A stretch of 64,000 nt of DNA from Desarmillaria ectypa (lineage: Eukaryota; Basidiomycota; Agaricomycetes; Agaricales; Physalacriaceae), in NCBI GenBank assembly GCA_030407005.1, contig JAUDYN010000005.1, positions 3,906,001 to 3,970,000 of the forward strand, given 5' to 3'. Positions 22,669 to 34,609 of this stretch are shown in pieces. Position 1 is the stretch's first letter, and each line of letters begins with the position of its first letter. Position numbers and translations under genes: made by a program. The notes under the pieces are model-generated. The model was given only the letters and a program-made list of their open reading frames with translations. It did no database searches and was not told the origin of the DNA.

Positions 22669-23895
22669 ATGTCTTCTACTCTCATCTTCCTGAAATTTCT
22701 CTCCCCTTCTGCTGCTAGCGCGTCTAGTGCAGATGGCAGCACCGTCGAACGCGTCATCAGCCGTGCAGATCTCTTGGAGGTAGCACCGGACCGCGAAGAT
22801 GCTCTCATGAGTCATGCCACCACTGAAGAACTGCGCGAGACACTCAAGCTTCGTTCCACATCCCCCCATGCGTAAGTGGACATTTTAAAAAAAGGCTCGC
22901 TCTGCCAACCTGACACGCGTTCTAGTCAATCTCTGCATATATATCAGAGCTATGATTCAAGCATGAAACTTCCCAAGACTTCCGTTCGTACATCTGTCTT
23001 TCTCAATTCCGGCCCGTCTGTGTCAGACACGAGTGGGACTTCATCAACCGAAAACTATCGGCGACGTGTCTTATCTGCAGATGCGGGCCCAACGGATGTT
23101 CTCAAGGATATCAGAAACCGACTCGTCACGGACCCCAAAGGGAACGTAACATTGTTCGACCCATGGAATCCTATTGGCCTTAGACTAAGCACCGAAGATA
23201 AACTGATATCCCCTCGACCTCTGGGACCGACTCACATACTGGTCATCGTCGATGCTTCTGAGGTTTCCGAAACCGCGTCTCAAAAGCGCACCGTACGTGC
23301 CCGCTCAATTCAAATGCCGATTAACGATCTGCTGCTCAAACTGAACATGCCTAACCTTTCGAAAGAACCAAAGCTTCCGCCTCGTATGCACCAGGAGCTT
23401 CCCCGAGTTGGTATCCGAGTTCCGCACATCGAGACGTTTCGTATCCTTGTCATCTTTTTGCACACGCGCAACCGGATCGAACTGATGCGTTCCGTGCTTC
23501 CAGAGTGGATCAGAGATATCTTACAGCAAAGGTTGATCGCATCTCGGCTTGCCGTCCCAGCTCAGGTTGAGCTCAAGGAGAAAAAGAAGGGAAAACTACT
23601 TGGCATCTTGAGCCTCGGCTCCATGTCCACGGAAAGTTTCACGTTGCCTGCGCCTGCGGACTCTAGCCCTGAGCGTCTACATGATGAAGTGGCTGGGGAG
23701 ATTGCAGAAGCATCGCGAGATGGTGAAGCATTCAGACGTGATCTTGTGGAGGCTACAACTATGCTCAATGCATTGCGTGATAACCTGACCTTTATTGGGT
23801 TTTATGAAAAGGCTCTGTGGGCGGAGCTGGAAGACTACAGCGCTGTTTTGGTTCGCGCCATTGCACTCACCTCCGAGCCCAAAGTTAGCACGTAA
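22669..23895 (+). CDS. Clp1-like (clampless) family protein, copy B
   Basis: Two exons (22669-22871 and 22926-23895) join to 390 residues. The ATG at 22669 is chosen because SSTLIFLKFLSPSAA aligns with the N-terminus of copy A; the in-frame ATG at 22603 would add a non-conserved extension. The core HQELPRVGIRVPHIETFRIL, then FLHTRN and PEWIRDIL, matches copy A closely, as does APDREDALMSHATTEELRET near the N-terminus. No signal peptide or membrane span is seen. The gene converges on the intact MFS gene (stops about 200 nt apart). Family assignment to Clp1 (regulator of clamp-cell formation in mushrooms) is from remembered motifs. Two intact but diverged copies in one locus suggest both are under selection. 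Confidence 0.6.
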
Positions 23896-24095
23896 TCGGT
23901 GCTTCAGCTCTCATCATCGCGGATTTGGTAGTACGAAAAAATTTAGGTATTGGAATACACGTGTATCTGCTCATCTATAATAGCTCTATGAATCTATGTA
24001 TCACTTTACACCATAGCGATAACAGAAAGTAAAATTATATCTGCAGAACTTGAAGCGAGCAAAGGGAAAATCAGCTGAAATGATAAGTATCTCCG

Positions 24096-26021
24096 TCATC
24101 TTCGCTCATACAGCAGCAAACAGTCGTTTTTCCTTCGAAAAGCGCGCTTGAGAGAAAGTTTCAAGAAGCACTCGTATTCAAATAGAATCTTGTACGCACC
24201 GTAGAGTATACAACACGCTCCTAGAATCATGATGCCCCCAGAATACAATGTTACAGCCCACCACTGGCGACCAGATTTGTTCAGGATAGCCCCGGAGATA
24301 GATGGTCCAGCAAGTTGGCCTGCAAAAGTGATTGCCTTTGAATAACCCGATCAATTCTGATCGAAAAGATAGAACGAACCCGGGGCGTTCATCAAAATCA
24401 TGAAGCCGGTAATGGTCGACAGCCCTTCAACGCCAAACAGTTCTGCACAAACGACTGGGAGTAGACTGATGAACCAGCAGCCGACGAGCCCAAAGAGAGC
24501 AGCAAACACCATGATCGACGCGTATGTCTTTGAAACCGTCCAAACGAGAATCTGGAGGACGCCTCCAAGGAAGAACGAGAGGAAGAAAATGTTGATCGGT
24601 CCAAGATAGTCAGCAAGGCTCCCAGCAGATATCTAGTCGGGGAAGTCATGGAGGACCGTCAGCTCAAGAGACAGTGTCCTATGCGGGAAGTCTAATGATA
24701 GGCTCACACGTCCTATTCCAGCTGTAAAATGTTAAGTACTTCTGTCAGCGGAGAGTTCAAAAATGCACGAGGACGAAACACACACCACAAAGATTCATGA
24801 CTACCAAAGGGCCTACAATCAAAAGCGAGTCGGGGTCAATTGAAGGCACGAACTGTTTGGTGTATGTCGTGATAAAATAGAACGGGGCCTACACATGCGT
24901 TGAGTCATGGAAAGTGGGAGGAGGAAGAATGATGATCGTACGAGGTAGCCAAAGAGTCCGACGCAGACGCTCAGAGCTACGCTGTAGAACTGCCCGTTGA
25001 CACGCTCTGGCAACCAGCGTTTCTTCTGTCGAAACCTCGGGATGGTTCGTTCCTTGAGCAGAATAAAAGCAATGATCCAAACCGCGCCGTGCATGCCACT
25101 GTAGACGAGCATCGCCTTTCTCAACCCAAGATTGGTGAGTCTGGAAGAACATTAATGAGGTATTCATTCCTCCTTTAGAATATGGGGACGCACAATACGC
25201 GGATGATGATAGAACCGATACCAGCACCGATACCAGAACCAGCCACGGCGAGACCGGTCGCAAAACATCTTTTGCGCAAGAACCATTGCGCCGGTAAGGC
25301 CATGTACAGCGGCATGCCAAGACCTTGGGAGAATCCAAGAAGGACGCCTTGGAAGAGGAAGACGTGATAGAGTTTCGTAGAAAACGCCGAAGCAAAGAGA
25401 AAGGTGTAAGCGAGGACGCTGCTTAGAGCAATCATTTTCTGTCGACGAGTTAGACACAAACCTGATGGCCAGAAAGACAGCAATATACCTTGTATCCACT
25501 AAAAGAACCAGGATGAGACGATGAGGGAGTGGTATTTCATAGGTACTTACTAGCGATCACCTATCCCTCCCGCAATGTATGAGGTTATCCCCATAGTCTG
25601 GAAATGGCGTTGAACATATGTACGGACAAAGCACAGGCAGACATACACAATTTTGGACGCCTCCCACCAGACTCAGGATGCTGAGACTAACATCCGGAAA
25701 CACATGAGTGTGATAATAGTCTTGCAAGGCTCCCCAGAGCAGGCCGAATCCCCTTTGAACAATCTGATGAGAATGAGAGTAATACGACGCCTAGTCAGAC
25801 GCGTACATGCAAGTACATGCGAACATAAAACACCCAAGGACGACCAGCCACGCTCGGAGACCACCATCGGGGTACTCCCAGTCATCAGGACTCGTATGGT
25901 CCGCGTCCGAGCTTGTGTCCTTGGTAGCTTTCTCATCGAGAGCTTGCGTCTTTGGGGCTAGTATCGCTTCTGCGGGAGTAGCATCATGGTAGTGAAGATT
26001 CGTGTGGGTAGACATTGTCAT
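24096..26021 (-). CDS. MFS transporter, monocarboxylate-transporter-like
   Basis: At least eight exons on the minus strand join in frame. After a short polar N-terminus come YPDGGLRAWLVVLGCFMFAC (helix 1 hallmark of fungal MCT-like carriers), GLLWGALQDYYHTHVFPDVS with LSILSLVGGVQN, TSYIAGGIGDR, LGFSQGLGMPLYMALPAQWF with LRKRCFATGLAVAGSGIGAG, RKAMLVYSGMHGAVWIIAFI, FYFITTYTKQFVPSIDPDSL, SAGSLADYLGPINIFFLSFF and a last helix pair (AGQLAGPSISGAIL, TLYSGGIMILGACCILYG). About 12 hydrophobic segments fit the family length. It should act at the plasma membrane in proton-coupled uptake or export; the substrate (monocarboxylate, riboflavin or other) cannot be read. No stop or frameshift was found in my splice. 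A dead paralogue is at 2820-4569. Confidence 0.85.
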
Positions 26022-28024
26022 CTGCCATTAAACTGCGATGGGAGTATGCATATAAGCAAACAAAAAACATCGAGAAAGCTTGAAACGAATTTTAACATTC
26101 GTGCCCCTAAATTTTTTTTCCCTTGACGGTCTTATGTGGTGAGTTATAGCGCCTGAACGTTCAGCCTCGGGTGGAGATCGGAGAGGTTCGTCGGAAGAGA
26201 CCCGGAAACGGCTCCGCTGTTCGTGCCAAGGCGGGTGCCGCGAGCCGTGGCTGCTAAGGCAGATATGTAAACCATGCTCAGCGACGGCGCGCGCGCCAGA
26301 GGAGAGCTCCGTGCAGACAAGTAATTGCGTGAGATTCCTTGATAGATCCGCGATTCTTCCAATCTTATTTCCTGGAGTAACTCTGAACCGTTGGAGACAT
26401 AGAAAAAGCGTCCGAGCCTTGAAGTAAAGGTAAGTTAGTGTCACCCTCTTTCATAATAGTGGAAGCACCTTTATGTTTTCCATAGGATATTGATACCGGG
26501 ACTCGTGCAATGTGCGTAGTCGGCGTTTGCGTTTTACGAGAGTTTCAACGTTATCCACGTAAGATTATTTGTTAGGACGCAATATCGTCTAAGCGCTGTC
26601 AGCTCCTGACCAGAGGTCATAGTGCGATGGCAGAAGTCTCAGAGGGTGGTCTCGAAAATGAACTTGATACCGTGACGATGATATCTGGTCTACTTACGGT
26701 GGGTCTGTCCGTGTACGAGTAATAGTTTACGTTTTTCTGACATCCCACCCTATTACCGAAGATTAGAGCGATGAACCGATGACTCTCGGACTGAAAAAGC
26801 ATCAGTCAGCAGTGTGCGTAGAAAACGTCCGAGGATGCAACTTACTGCACATTGGCAGTTATCTAGGGGGCCAGGCAGGCAAAAAATTTTAACACAGAAG
26901 CCTGCAGAAAGTCATATCAGATCTATGTAGATACCGAGTCAGAGAAATCGATGTTCTGATCTGACACGAGGACAAACTCTGCCGAATCTTGTCTTCCAAG
27001 AAGGCGATTTGAACAACGGCACCTTGTAAATTTCGGGACCATCGTGCCACAGGCAGGTACGCTATCCACGACAGGGCATAGAATGAGGGCGGCGCTGATT
27101 CACAATTTTCATCTCGCTAAGGTCCATAATCGCTACTGCTGTAGTTATTTTCACAACACTTTGACCGTCACGGGTAGGGGCACTCGTAACATAAGAAACT
27201 GATGCCAATGACTTGGGAGTAAAAGTACTGATGTTGTTTTATTGACGAACTGCCGGCATAGTCTTTAGTGGAGACAAGGATATCAGAGAGAGAGAAACTC
27301 ACGCTGCTAGGCGATATATAACCCATGTTTACTAGTCTTTCCTCTGGAAACAAAGTGTCAGTCCCAAGGCATGGAGTAATGCGATTAGATGCGTACAGTG
27401 CGCAAACCCGACTCTTTGTGCAGTCGAAGCGTACATCGGTTTACTTCACGGACAGTCTTCCGCAGTGATTGTAAACTACATCTTGGTTTGTACGCCAACT
27501 GAGACGAACAGGTATCGTAGGCGAGGTTCTCTGCTGTTCCAATACTAAAGGAAGACGTAGCTATAGCCGCACGTTGTTTCTGTCAGTTCGTATCCGGGTA
27601 TTCCGAAAGTGCCCATTACATAGCTTGAAAAGATAAAGAAATATGCTCCCAATACTGATCAGTACCATTCAAGGTCACCAAGTCACTGTCTCCACATCGC
27701 ACCTACTCTCGCTGTGGTGAACTGCCGTAGTGATAAATCTCCACGTATCGACGGCCATTGAAGTCGGGAAGATCCCGGAAAGGTAGCGACATGTATCGTT
27801 GTTATCGTTGCCTTGAGTATTTGTAGGAAAAGAGCCATGAGTAACAGCGTGGTGTTCGCGAGTTCGGTGTCACATTTTGCGACAGTACTTACTCTCTGTG
27901 GTCACAATAGTTATCAGTGTAAAGCTTGGACTATTACGTACCTATCCTTGGCTGTCTGCACTGAGCTACAGTAGAAGATAGTCGAAGGTTGGAGCGATGA
28001 CCGGAAGAGAAGCGGAGAAAGACG
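26022..28024. other. Gene desert, no gene seen
   Basis: About 2 kb with only short frames on both strands and no recognisable domain, tRNA or terminal repeat. It is the unique segment between the intact MFS gene and the inverted F-box/dehydrogenase copy, so it is close to the axis of that inverted duplication. Confidence 0.5.
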
Positions 28025-28500
28025 ACCGGATCCGGGTTCTAAAGCCGGCCCTAAACCCCCCGACTCGGACCGCAAAACTCCGTGGTCATCAGAGTCTTCT
28101 ATATTGCCAAGTATCGCTATGTGATGAGAGAACTCAAGTCTCCGCCAATTAATGTCGAAGATCTGTAGGTATCTTTGAATATTTTTTCATCCTATTACTA
28201 AAGGAGACAGTTGTACTACCTCAAGAATTAGTGGATATCACGGTCAACCATATAAAAAGCGATATTCCAACTCTTTTCTCATGCTCTATTGTCTGTACAT
28301 GTGGGAAATAGCACTGGTCGAGCCTCTCAGGCTTCGCGATGAAGAAATGGGGCCGGGGCCTCGGCACAAGCTATTTCTCGAAATCGTCTTCCACAGAATT
28401 ATGATCGCGTTGTGGCAAAATCTTTGTCATGCCCTTCCACCAACCATATCGCAGCCGATATCCACATTACTGATGTGTACACTTTGTAGAGAGTAATACA
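28025..28500 (+). repeat. F-box 5' region repeat, copy 3 (fragment)
   Basis: The block AAGCCGGCCCTAAAC (about 28044-28058), the upstream region and a decayed F-box start (LPQELVDITVNHIKSDIPTL then FSCSIVC, about 28218-28295) occur in the same order as in copies 1 and 2. Later sequence (GAGCCTCTCAGGCTTCGCGA at about 28319) matches copy 2 (complement near 22005) better than copy 1. It lies immediately upstream of the dehydrogenase pseudogene. Confidence 0.65.
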
Positions 28501-28569
28501 TCCGACGGAATGGCGAGAGTAGCAGTATAAAAGAGTCCAGTCTGACTGACTCGACATTCACACTAAATC

Positions 28570-29682
28570 ATGTCCACTTCCCAACTTGTCTGGCTTATCA
28601 CTGGAACTTCGTATGCAGTTCATAATAACCAATCGTCATGCTAAGTGCTGACTTTCTGGGTTTATAGGCTCAGAAGAGACATGGTTCTTGCTACACCTGA
28701 GTGAGGCGAGAAGGTTATCGCTACTACCTGTGCACGATCTTTGCACCTCCTTACGGATTTCAAGGAGAAGGGTGCAGAGACGCTCGAGCTTGATGTCACT
28801 GCACTCTTGCTGATCTTAAGAATATTGCAGAGAAGGCGGTCGGAATATATGGCCGAATCGATGTGTTGGTGAATGATGCAGGGTGTATTCTCGTTGGCGC
28901 GTTGGAGGAGAGCACGTATGACTTGCAGCTTTTATTCCTTCTGTCTTTGGTAACATGCATGATTCTGGACCCGAGGAAACGTTCGATCAGTTCAAGTGAG
29001 TACCAGATGTTATCGCATCGCTCTATCTTGCTAACCGTCCTCGCAGCACAAGCGTGTTTGGCACGCTAAATGTGACCTGTGTACTCCTACCCTACATGCG
29101 CGCCCGACGAACTGGTACCTTTGTCTGGTTATGATCCGTCGTTGGTTGGGTGTAAGGCCTATCCATCTTTGTATACTCCTTTCTGCTTTTACTCGTGCAA
29201 AATCAGAGCTGCACTCGGTGCTGGGCTGTACAGAACCACTAAATGGGCCCTGCGCGGAATATCCGAGACACTTCAAGTTAAAGTCTCGCCCTTGGCTTCG
29301 AAACATTTGCGTCGGCTTTGGATACTTCCGTGCTGCTTTCCTACAGCCAGACCATCGGAAACCGTATGTTGCCAAGATCGATGACTATAGAGAGATTGCG
29401 GAGAAGATCGAGAGTAGCCTGCAGGGTAAGCGTGTTTTTTGCGACTCACCTTCTTTTGTGTACTGAAGACGACTGTTCCAGTGTCCAACGGAACACAGAT
29501 GGGAGACCCGAAGAAGGGTGTACATGTTGTGCGTGGGGAGAGTGTCGCACGGGGGAAGGAGTTCCCCCAGTCACTGTTGATGGGTTCTGATTGCTTCCAG
29601 CTTTGTGCAGGATCAGATTCAGGGATATTTGGAGCTCAAGACGGAGTGGGAGAGTGTTTCGAAGAGCACAGATTTTTAAACG
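28570..29682 (+). pseudogene. Broken inverted copy of the dehydrogenase
   Basis: This aligns along its length with the intact dehydrogenase at 20612-21736, in the opposite orientation, and keeps the same intron positions. Damage: about 5 nt are missing in the nucleotide-binding loop after intron 1, so the glycine motif is lost; one base is missing near DVTA; the acceptor of intron 2 reads TGG instead of TAG; and the exon with the catalytic Ser has a TGA where the parent has WLGS. NDAGCILVGALEEST and LYRTTKWALRGISETL are still readable, but Tyr-x-x-x-Lys has drifted around it. It cannot make an active enzyme without extensive repair. The first intron (gtatgcagttcataataacc) is almost unchanged from the parent, so the duplication is fairly recent. 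Confidence 0.85.
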
Positions 29683-29883
29683 CTTACCTCAGTTGATTCA
29701 GGGTGAGGTAATCATAAAAAAAAGCGTGTATCTTTTTTTTGTGTGTGAAATTTGTTCGGGACTTTATGTATTGTATCACTTCCTCTTGGGTGGATTTTTG
29801 ACGTGTTTTTTTAACAACAGTTTTTTTTTTTTTTTGATTTTTGGCTTTCGTGACATCAATTCAATATTCGGGGCCGATATTCG

Positions 29884-32181
29884 ATGATCGACAGTGACAG
29901 TATGACTTACGTATTTTCACTCGATGACGTTATCAACTCGTATATTCACGATTCGGATGATCGCAAGCTATCTCTCTTCATCATGAACTACCAAAGCAGT
30001 AATTCTTCTACCAAAAATTCGCGCTCTGACAATGATATCTCCTTGGCGGATGACTCTCCTGCCGGCAAATGTTCTTCTCCCCTGTTACTTCTCGATGAAC
30101 GACTCAGAGTATTGTTGATGTCCATTTAGCCTATACACGTGAAGAACTTTCAACAGTCATACAGGACGATCCTTTCGACAAGACAAAATTGGATCTAATG
30201 ATATTCACGGAACAATTGCTGAGAGGCGCAGGGAATTTTGACAAGGCGGAGATAGACCATTCATAAAATCAGCACTAATTCCCTACGAAGACTCCTACAG
30301 ACCGAAAAAGAATTTTTCGACGTTGTTCTGAACGCTGCACGTAAGGTGTGCGATCAGGAACATACACACCAGAATGTTCGTGACCTTTTCAGAATTGGTA
30401 GGTATATCTACCAGCCAACCATCTGCAAAGCTGACTCGGGGATCATCGTATGGTGCCATCCGGCTACCTCAGATGATGAGTGTACTTAGTAGTACATCCT
30501 CAACTTCATTTTGCTTCTTTGTGCGCTGACTTTGCTCCTTATCATAGGCATCAATCGAGCTCGTCTAGCTACCGCAGCCGTACAAGCATGGAAGTCACAA
30601 TACATCGGCAATTATCCTGCAGCCATCATCGCGGAAATCGAAAACCACCTCGCATTCTCAAAGCTGGATGGCCACGGGTACATTGGTGCAATGATTCAAA
30701 GTTCGGGCACAGGGAAATCACGAACAATGCATGAAATAGCAGTGCAAATATTCACTATTCCGATTAATATCAGAGAGTACAGTAGTGGATCCCATGGGCC
30801 TTTTTATTTTTATATCATATCGTCGCATCTGACTCGGCCACAGCATATCCTGACCCAGACACTGAACTTCGCAATTACTTGATTTATCCTCACGGTAACC
30901 TCCAAATTTGATACTTGTGTTTCTTGTACACCCTCTTGGAGAAAGTTCGGGAAGTCCTCAAGACACTAGGAGGAGATAAAACAGAGGAGGATACAGCACT
31001 CCGCTGGAAAAGTTATTTGGCTGAAGGCAACAATCGTGAGATTCTATATGGCAACATCACCAGGGAGGCTCGACGGGTGAGACCCGTCTTTCCTTGCTAC
31101 CTGTGCAACGCTGATGTACTCATAGTTGGAAGCCGAAGATGTGCTTTCGCGGTCGGATCCTTACAGTGAAAAGGTGAAGCTTACTCGGCGCACCAAGAAG
31201 GCCTACAGGGATCTGATCAGCATGTTGACGGTTAACCCCAGCAAGAACTTGAAGCTACTGATTTATATTGACGGGGCTCATATCCTCATCCCAAGAGATG
31301 TCAGCGCACAAAATAACTATGCCTCGTTATGTTCAGTGATGGTCGAGCTCGACGATGCCTACCACTTCATCATGTTCATGTCGACGAGCGGGGCGCTGAG
31401 CTTGCCCGTGTCCAACAGTGTATCAGTCCGGGAGTTCAATATTATTGCCACGTTGCCTGCGCCCTTCATTGTTCTCCCCTTTGATGTCTGTGCGAATATC
31501 CGATTCAACGATCCCGAGCTGACGTTTGAACGCATACGGAGCATCCGACATCTTGCTCGCTTTGGACGGCCGATGTAGGTGTTACGTTCCTCTGACCTCC
31601 ATTGCGCTGAATCAATATTAACGCTCCAGGTGGCATATGATGCTCGCTGCGGGCGCCTTGGAACAGTGGATCATATATTTGGCTAGGGCCAAGTTGACAC
31701 ACAAGGATTGTACAGCAATGCCGCTATCAGTGCGGAAGCGTTTGGATTTTGGCTGGACGAGGATACGGATATTGACGTGCCTTACATCGTCATTTCGATG
31801 CAGCTTGCTGGGAGTCAAAGTCCGATGGTGTCACCGTCTTCGCAAGGGTCACCCACGACACCACTGGCTCCTTCAAGTGTGACCGAGACCCTGTCGAACA
31901 CGGAAATGAAGCTTCCTCGGCAGTCCGACAAGAAGGGACACCCTCGCTATACGATAAATATCTCTGGCTGTTCACCGTCAGTCTACAAGGTTATCAACAC
32001 AGACGATCAGCGCAAATATCTTGATATTCTCTCCTCCAAGGGAATATCAAATAAGCACCCATACAAAAAACGGGCGTCTGTTGCTTTTCTGAGGAAAATG
32101 AAGCCGATCTGGAGTGCTGATCCGATATGCTTTGATTGGGTCCACGGTCTGCCAGGTGTTAGTATCGTTCCGGACAAATAG
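29884..32181 (+). pseudogene. Broken inverted copy of the P-loop NTPase
   Basis: This is a decayed paralogue of the gene at 47671-50894. Shared blocks are LLLLDERL near the N-terminus, IGAMIQSSGTGKSRTMHEIA (P-loop, about 30688-30747), IYIDGAHIL at the Walker B position (about 31264-31290), PAPFIVLPFDVCANIRFNDP (about 31460-31519) and RYTINISGCSPSVYK (about 31945-31989). The Walker B acidic pair is altered: DE in the parent is DG here. About 860 nt of the parent are absent: sequence jumps from LTHKDCTAMP straight to the ISAEA.GFWLDEDTD block (junction near 31720), which shifts the frame. Further stops and frame changes lie at about 30130, 30490 and 30880. The gene is not functional as read. 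Confidence 0.85.
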
Positions 32182-32776
32182 TTGGTGCCTGTATGGCAAC
32201 CAGGTAGAACTCTGTGCTTCAGGGGTTCACGGTCGAAGCTTCCTGAGCACTGTTCGATGTTGGATCTCTGTTGTTGCCAGGCCGGTCCCTATGGTCTGCT
32301 GGGTCGGCGGAAATTTTAGTCCTCACCTTCGGAGATGCTGTCTTGAGCGCATTTGTCTATTCAAGATCTTCCTCAATTCTGGCCATGACTCGTAACACGA
32401 CACGTCAAGTTCAGTCTCCCATTCGAGTTATTTGAGAGGTGGGTTTGGTCGCCCTCGGATCGCATGCTTTTATTGTGGAATTGGAATTGACCTGGCATCT
32501 TCGGGCCGGGCGAAATGGACTATATGACGCGATTGGGCAAAAGGAACTGGCCTGGACTTGGTATAGCCTGCTTCAAGTTTCTGTTAGCTAGCCAAACAGT
32601 AGAGTCATGATCATTTACCAGCTTCAGCAACCGGAATGCTCGAAAAAGGTAGTTTGAGATACACTGTATTCTGGGCAACGGTCCTCTGCGACCTCCGGAG
32701 GTAATACAATATGATACTATTTATACACATCTATATAAAAGGGTACAGGAAAATCGCTAAAACGAATCGTTCGCAC
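32182..32776. other. Intergenic, no gene seen
   Basis: Between the NTPase remnant and the low-complexity gene there is no readable family match. The short homologous tail of the NTPase ends at about 32181. Confidence 0.5.
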
Positions 32777-34609
32777 TCAATACCCAGCTCCTTCAACGAT
32801 AGACACTAGACTCTTCGCGACTGAAGCAGCCAACAATTCTGGATTCGAAACAGACCGTGGCCGCAACGACATGCGGTGGCTGAAAACATCCATGCAAGCC
32901 CTCCGCTCGCCTGTAGGAACAGCCTCTCTGGGAACGAATTGGAAAGGCACGTCGTCGTCCAGGTTTTGGTCCCATTCTGGTGCGATGACGAAAAAAATGG
33001 TATTCCTCTTATCCTCCTTGGATGTCTGGGAGAGTACTATAGCAGGCGATGGTGTAGGAGGCAGTTCGCGGGTAGGAGCAGGTTTGGGAGGGGGGATAGT
33101 TCTAGAGGATTTGGACGAGTGAGCGGACTTGAAGGAGCGTATGGATTTAGAACCAGTGGTGTCGAGACTCTGAGCCGTTCGGAGAGATGGGGTCGACTTG
33201 TGGCTTGATATCGTTTTGGGAGTAGGCGGGACGTTGGGTATGGGCGGAATATTGGGAGTTGAAGGAGCTTCGGGGGTTGTCGGAAGTTGAGCTGTTGCAG
33301 GCGGTCTAGGTGTCGGCGGTAGTATAGGTACTGGGGCATAAAATGCATTGACTTTTCCCAAGTCATGAGCACTCAGCGGGGGAGTAGGCAGAAGAGAACC
33401 ATCAGGTGTACGGGGGAGTAGGGAACGTTGGGTGCCATGCTCGGATGCTGAGTCTGTGGACCAGACTACAGCACTGAGCTTCAGTAAGCCAGGAAATTTC
33501 CGGGACACCTTGGTGACGCTCGTCAATGGTGCCTCAGACTCGCTCTTCGACGGCACATCCAGATTACCGGATTTCTTGGGCGACTTCTTAAGCACATTGC
33601 GGCTTAACGATGACTGCTTTTCGTCGCTCGCCAATGACTCTGCCGATTCAACGGTGCCAAACTCTGATACAACTGGATCCGGTGATTCCAGAAGACTCGC
33701 CGGTGGAGGCATCGAGACCTTGGATGATTTTCGACTACGAAACAACCGCTTCCAACGTCCAGTCGATACTTTGCTGTCGGACTGAATACCATCAGTGCTA
33801 GAGCTATGGCTGCTTGATTCAGAATCACTCCTGCCCAGAAGCACAGCAGATCGAGGGGCGCTGTCAATGGGAAGGTCGTACGGGAAGTCTATGATACCCT
33901 GCCAATGTTTTCAGATGCTTCAGCGGCAGATAGAGTAGAGTATGCATACCTTGGACGAGAAGGACGGTGACAGAGGTCCTTCATCAAAGGGTGGTCTGTC
34001 CACTGGAGGCGGTAAAACTCGCCCGGATGTCTGAAGATACCCGGGAGGTACAGTCGTGGTAGCTCCTGTTAAGGGAGTGAGAGGCCATAAACAGCTGATA
34101 ATGTCTCTACGTGGTGGGACAGGTGGTCTTTCTTTGGGTAGAGGCAATGGTTCGTTTTCATCAATATTGGGCGGCGAACACGGTAAATCACTATCAAGTG
34201 TTAGTTCCTCATCTGGTGGATAACATGGCTCGTCGTCAATGATGCTACCGCCCTCCAGGATTGGCGACAGAAGATGACGGTGATATAACTGGTGATATTT
34301 CGTACTGTTGTCGAACTGTTCTGACGCGTCGTTGGTGCTTGATATTTCCACCTCGGCGTCTGCGACCTCAACCAGTGAGGGTGGGAATGGAGGAGACGCC
34401 TGCTTCGGCACTGTACTGCTGGAATGCGACGACGTGTCGCTGGTGCTGGACGTCTCTTGCCGGTTGTCTGCCACAGGAGGCGGGGAGGGTGGAGAGCAGC
34501 AAACAGGAAACGACTACGGAGGGGGGCAAAGATTAAAATTGATCTCCTTGAACAGACACGACGACAGGGACTTCACCGATGAGGTCGTTGATTCCAGCTG
34601 TTGGGCCAT
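32777..34609 (-). CDS. Low-complexity Ser/Pro-rich protein, function unknown
   Basis: Two main exons are clear: 34474-33950 and 33898-32777, joined across a 51-nt intron, about 548 codons. Neither begins with ATG (34474 is GTG), so a short 5' exon is needed. A candidate starts at ATG 34609 (MAQQLESTTSS), spliced from GTGAAG at about 34576 to just after 34452; this is inference. The protein is mostly disordered: Ser-rich start, a Pro-rich part (PLPLPKERPPVPPRRD), a basic patch (RWKRLFRSRKSSKVS), repeated P-x-P-x-x-P tracts (IPPIPNVPPTPKT), and one compact conserved-looking segment near the C-terminus, KRNTIFFVIAPEWDQNLDDD. The PxxP and PPRR motifs could bind SH3 domains. I do not recognise a family. 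Confidence 0.6.

Noticed and set aside
28570..29682. RIP-type mutation as the cause of SDR copy decay
   Set aside because: Some changes are C-to-T or G-to-A, but the key lesions are small deletions and mixed substitutions. There is no strong transition bias by eye; a dinucleotide count would be needed.
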